From: an uncultured Collinsella sp.
Lineage (GTDB): Bacteria > Actinomycetota > Coriobacteriia > Coriobacteriales > Coriobacteriaceae
DNA length: 14,451 bases
Assembly (NCBI GenBank): GCA_902491895.1
Contig: CABUJH010000048.1
Span: 1-14,451, forward strand
Direction of reading: 5' to 3'
The notes under the pieces were generated by a model. That model was not told the origin of the DNA. It made no database searches and was given only the letters and a program-made list of their open reading frames with translations. Of the stretch, positions 13,865 to 14,451 are shown one piece after another; position 1 is the stretch's first letter; the number at the start of each line of letters is the position of its first letter. A program made the translations under genes and the position numbers.

Positions 13865-14451
13865 ATGCCCCGATGTGCCCGCGCCGTTTCGCTCACCGGC
13901 TATTACCACGTCTTTGACCGTGGCAACTCCAAACAGATTATTTTTGAAGATGACTCTGACCGATATCGTTTCTTATCGGACATCTCGGACAGGTTTGCAC
14001 GCCATAAAGTGGCAGTGTTGGCTTGGTGCCTTATGGACAACCACTTCCATTTGATGGTTGATGACCCATATGACAACCTTTCAAAGGCAATGCAGTGCGC
14101 ACTGACGGCGTATGCTAAGTATTTCAATGGGAAAACGGGAAGAACGGGCCATCTGTTTGACAATCGCTATTCGCGTGTTGCGGTTGAGTCGGACACACAG
14201 GCGGTGCAGCTACTCGATTATATCCATCTCAATCCTGTGAAAGGTGCGATCGACTCTCTCGAAGCATACCGCTGGTCAAGCTTTAGGGCATACCAGCTGG
14301 GCTACGATCCCTTTGACATCTGCGATGCGGCCCCTATGCTCGATATTGTCGGGGGGTCTCGTCACTATTGTAAGCATCTTAAGGAAGTTGCCGGGCGGAT
14401 CTGGTCAGTTGAGATTCTTCCACGCCGACGGATCCTCGATGAGGATGCTCT
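13865..14451 (+). CDS. REP-associated-type tyrosine transposase (Y1/IS200-like), 3' end outside window
   Basis: This is a single-strand DNA transposase of the HUH/Y1 superfamily, resembling RAYT proteins. Its frame is open to the window edge, with 195 complete codons seen. It starts MPRCARAV and shows YYHVFDRGNSKQIIF (13-27) and WCLMDNHFHLMV (54-65) with the metal-binding His60 and His62. It also shows AYAKYFNGKTGRTGHLFDNRY (in the range 82-102), in which Tyr83 or Tyr86 is the likely nucleophile, and YIHLNPVKG (119-127). RAYTs are usually single-copy and domesticated, acting on nearby REP-like hairpins. The ATG at 13865 has AAAGGAGAG upstream and is the only sensible start. It is divergent from adhE. 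The C-terminus after about residue 160 looks less conserved. Codon use is somewhat less GC-biased than in the operon, consistent with horizontal origin. Confidence 0.88.
   Translation, partial: MPRCARAVSLTGYYHVFDRGNSKQIIFEDDSDRYRFLSDISDRFARHKVAVLAWCLMDNHFHLMVDDPYDNLSKAMQCALTAYAKYFNGKTGRTGHLFDNRYSRVAVESDTQAVQLLDYIHLNPVKGAIDSLEAYRWSSFRAYQLGYDPFDICDAAPMLDIVGGSRHYCKHLKEVAGRIWSVEILPRRRILDEDA

Noticed and set aside
13903..14163. 86-codon minus-strand frame within the transposase gene
   Set aside because: It lies wholly antisense to a gene with intact HUH motifs and has no recognisable features.
1..14451. CRISPR arrays, tRNA or rRNA genes
   Set aside because: No regularly spaced repeats with spacers and no tRNA cloverleaf or rRNA segments were seen.

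Overview
The window looks like the chromosome of a high-GC, anaerobic, fermentative actinobacterium. The best guess is a Coriobacteriia member such as Collinsella. This rests on codon and protein flavour, a full-length bifunctional AdhE, and the conserved rpsB-tsf-pyrH-frr-uppS-cdsA-dxr-rseP-ispG-proS order. It is an inference from memory, not a database match.

Bases 1-9851 (plus strand) hold one housekeeping block. The 3' part of rpsB and all of tsf form a translation unit that ends in a strong intrinsic terminator (1390-1424). A probable extended -10 promoter (1446-1454) then starts a tight eight-gene run: pyrH, frr, uppS, cdsA, dxr, rseP, ispG, proS. Junctions in this run are from a 1-base overlap to about 25 bases. 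It combines UMP kinase, ribosome recycling, two MEP-pathway enzymes (Dxr, IspG), the undecaprenyl-PP synthase that uses MEP products for cell-wall carrier lipid, CDP-diacylglycerol synthesis, an intramembrane site-2 protease and prolyl-tRNA synthetase. It closes with a 14-bp-stem terminator (9882-9930).

Bases 9852-10883 hold a second, bidirectional-looking hairpin and a minus-strand APH/choline-kinase-like phosphotransferase of unknown substrate. Upstream of it on the minus strand is adhE (10884-13532), the fermentative acetyl-CoA/acetaldehyde/ethanol enzyme. A GC-rich hairpin without a proper U-tract lies between the two.

Bases 13533-13864 are a gene-free, AT-richer divergent region. They contain an adhE promoter candidate, a 12-bp-stem palindrome, a pair of CTCATTKGGGACAGAC repeats around a small hairpin, and a leader hairpin. 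The last gene is a REP-associated-type (Y1, HUH) transposase that runs off the right edge.

The points most worth checking are: a winged-helix-like domain inserted in the cytosolic loop of the RseP-type protease; a perfect terminator-shaped hairpin inside the 5' end of the uppS coding sequence; a leader hairpin that pairs completely with the transposase Shine-Dalgarno; and the GGGACAGAC repeat/hairpin unit beside that transposase.
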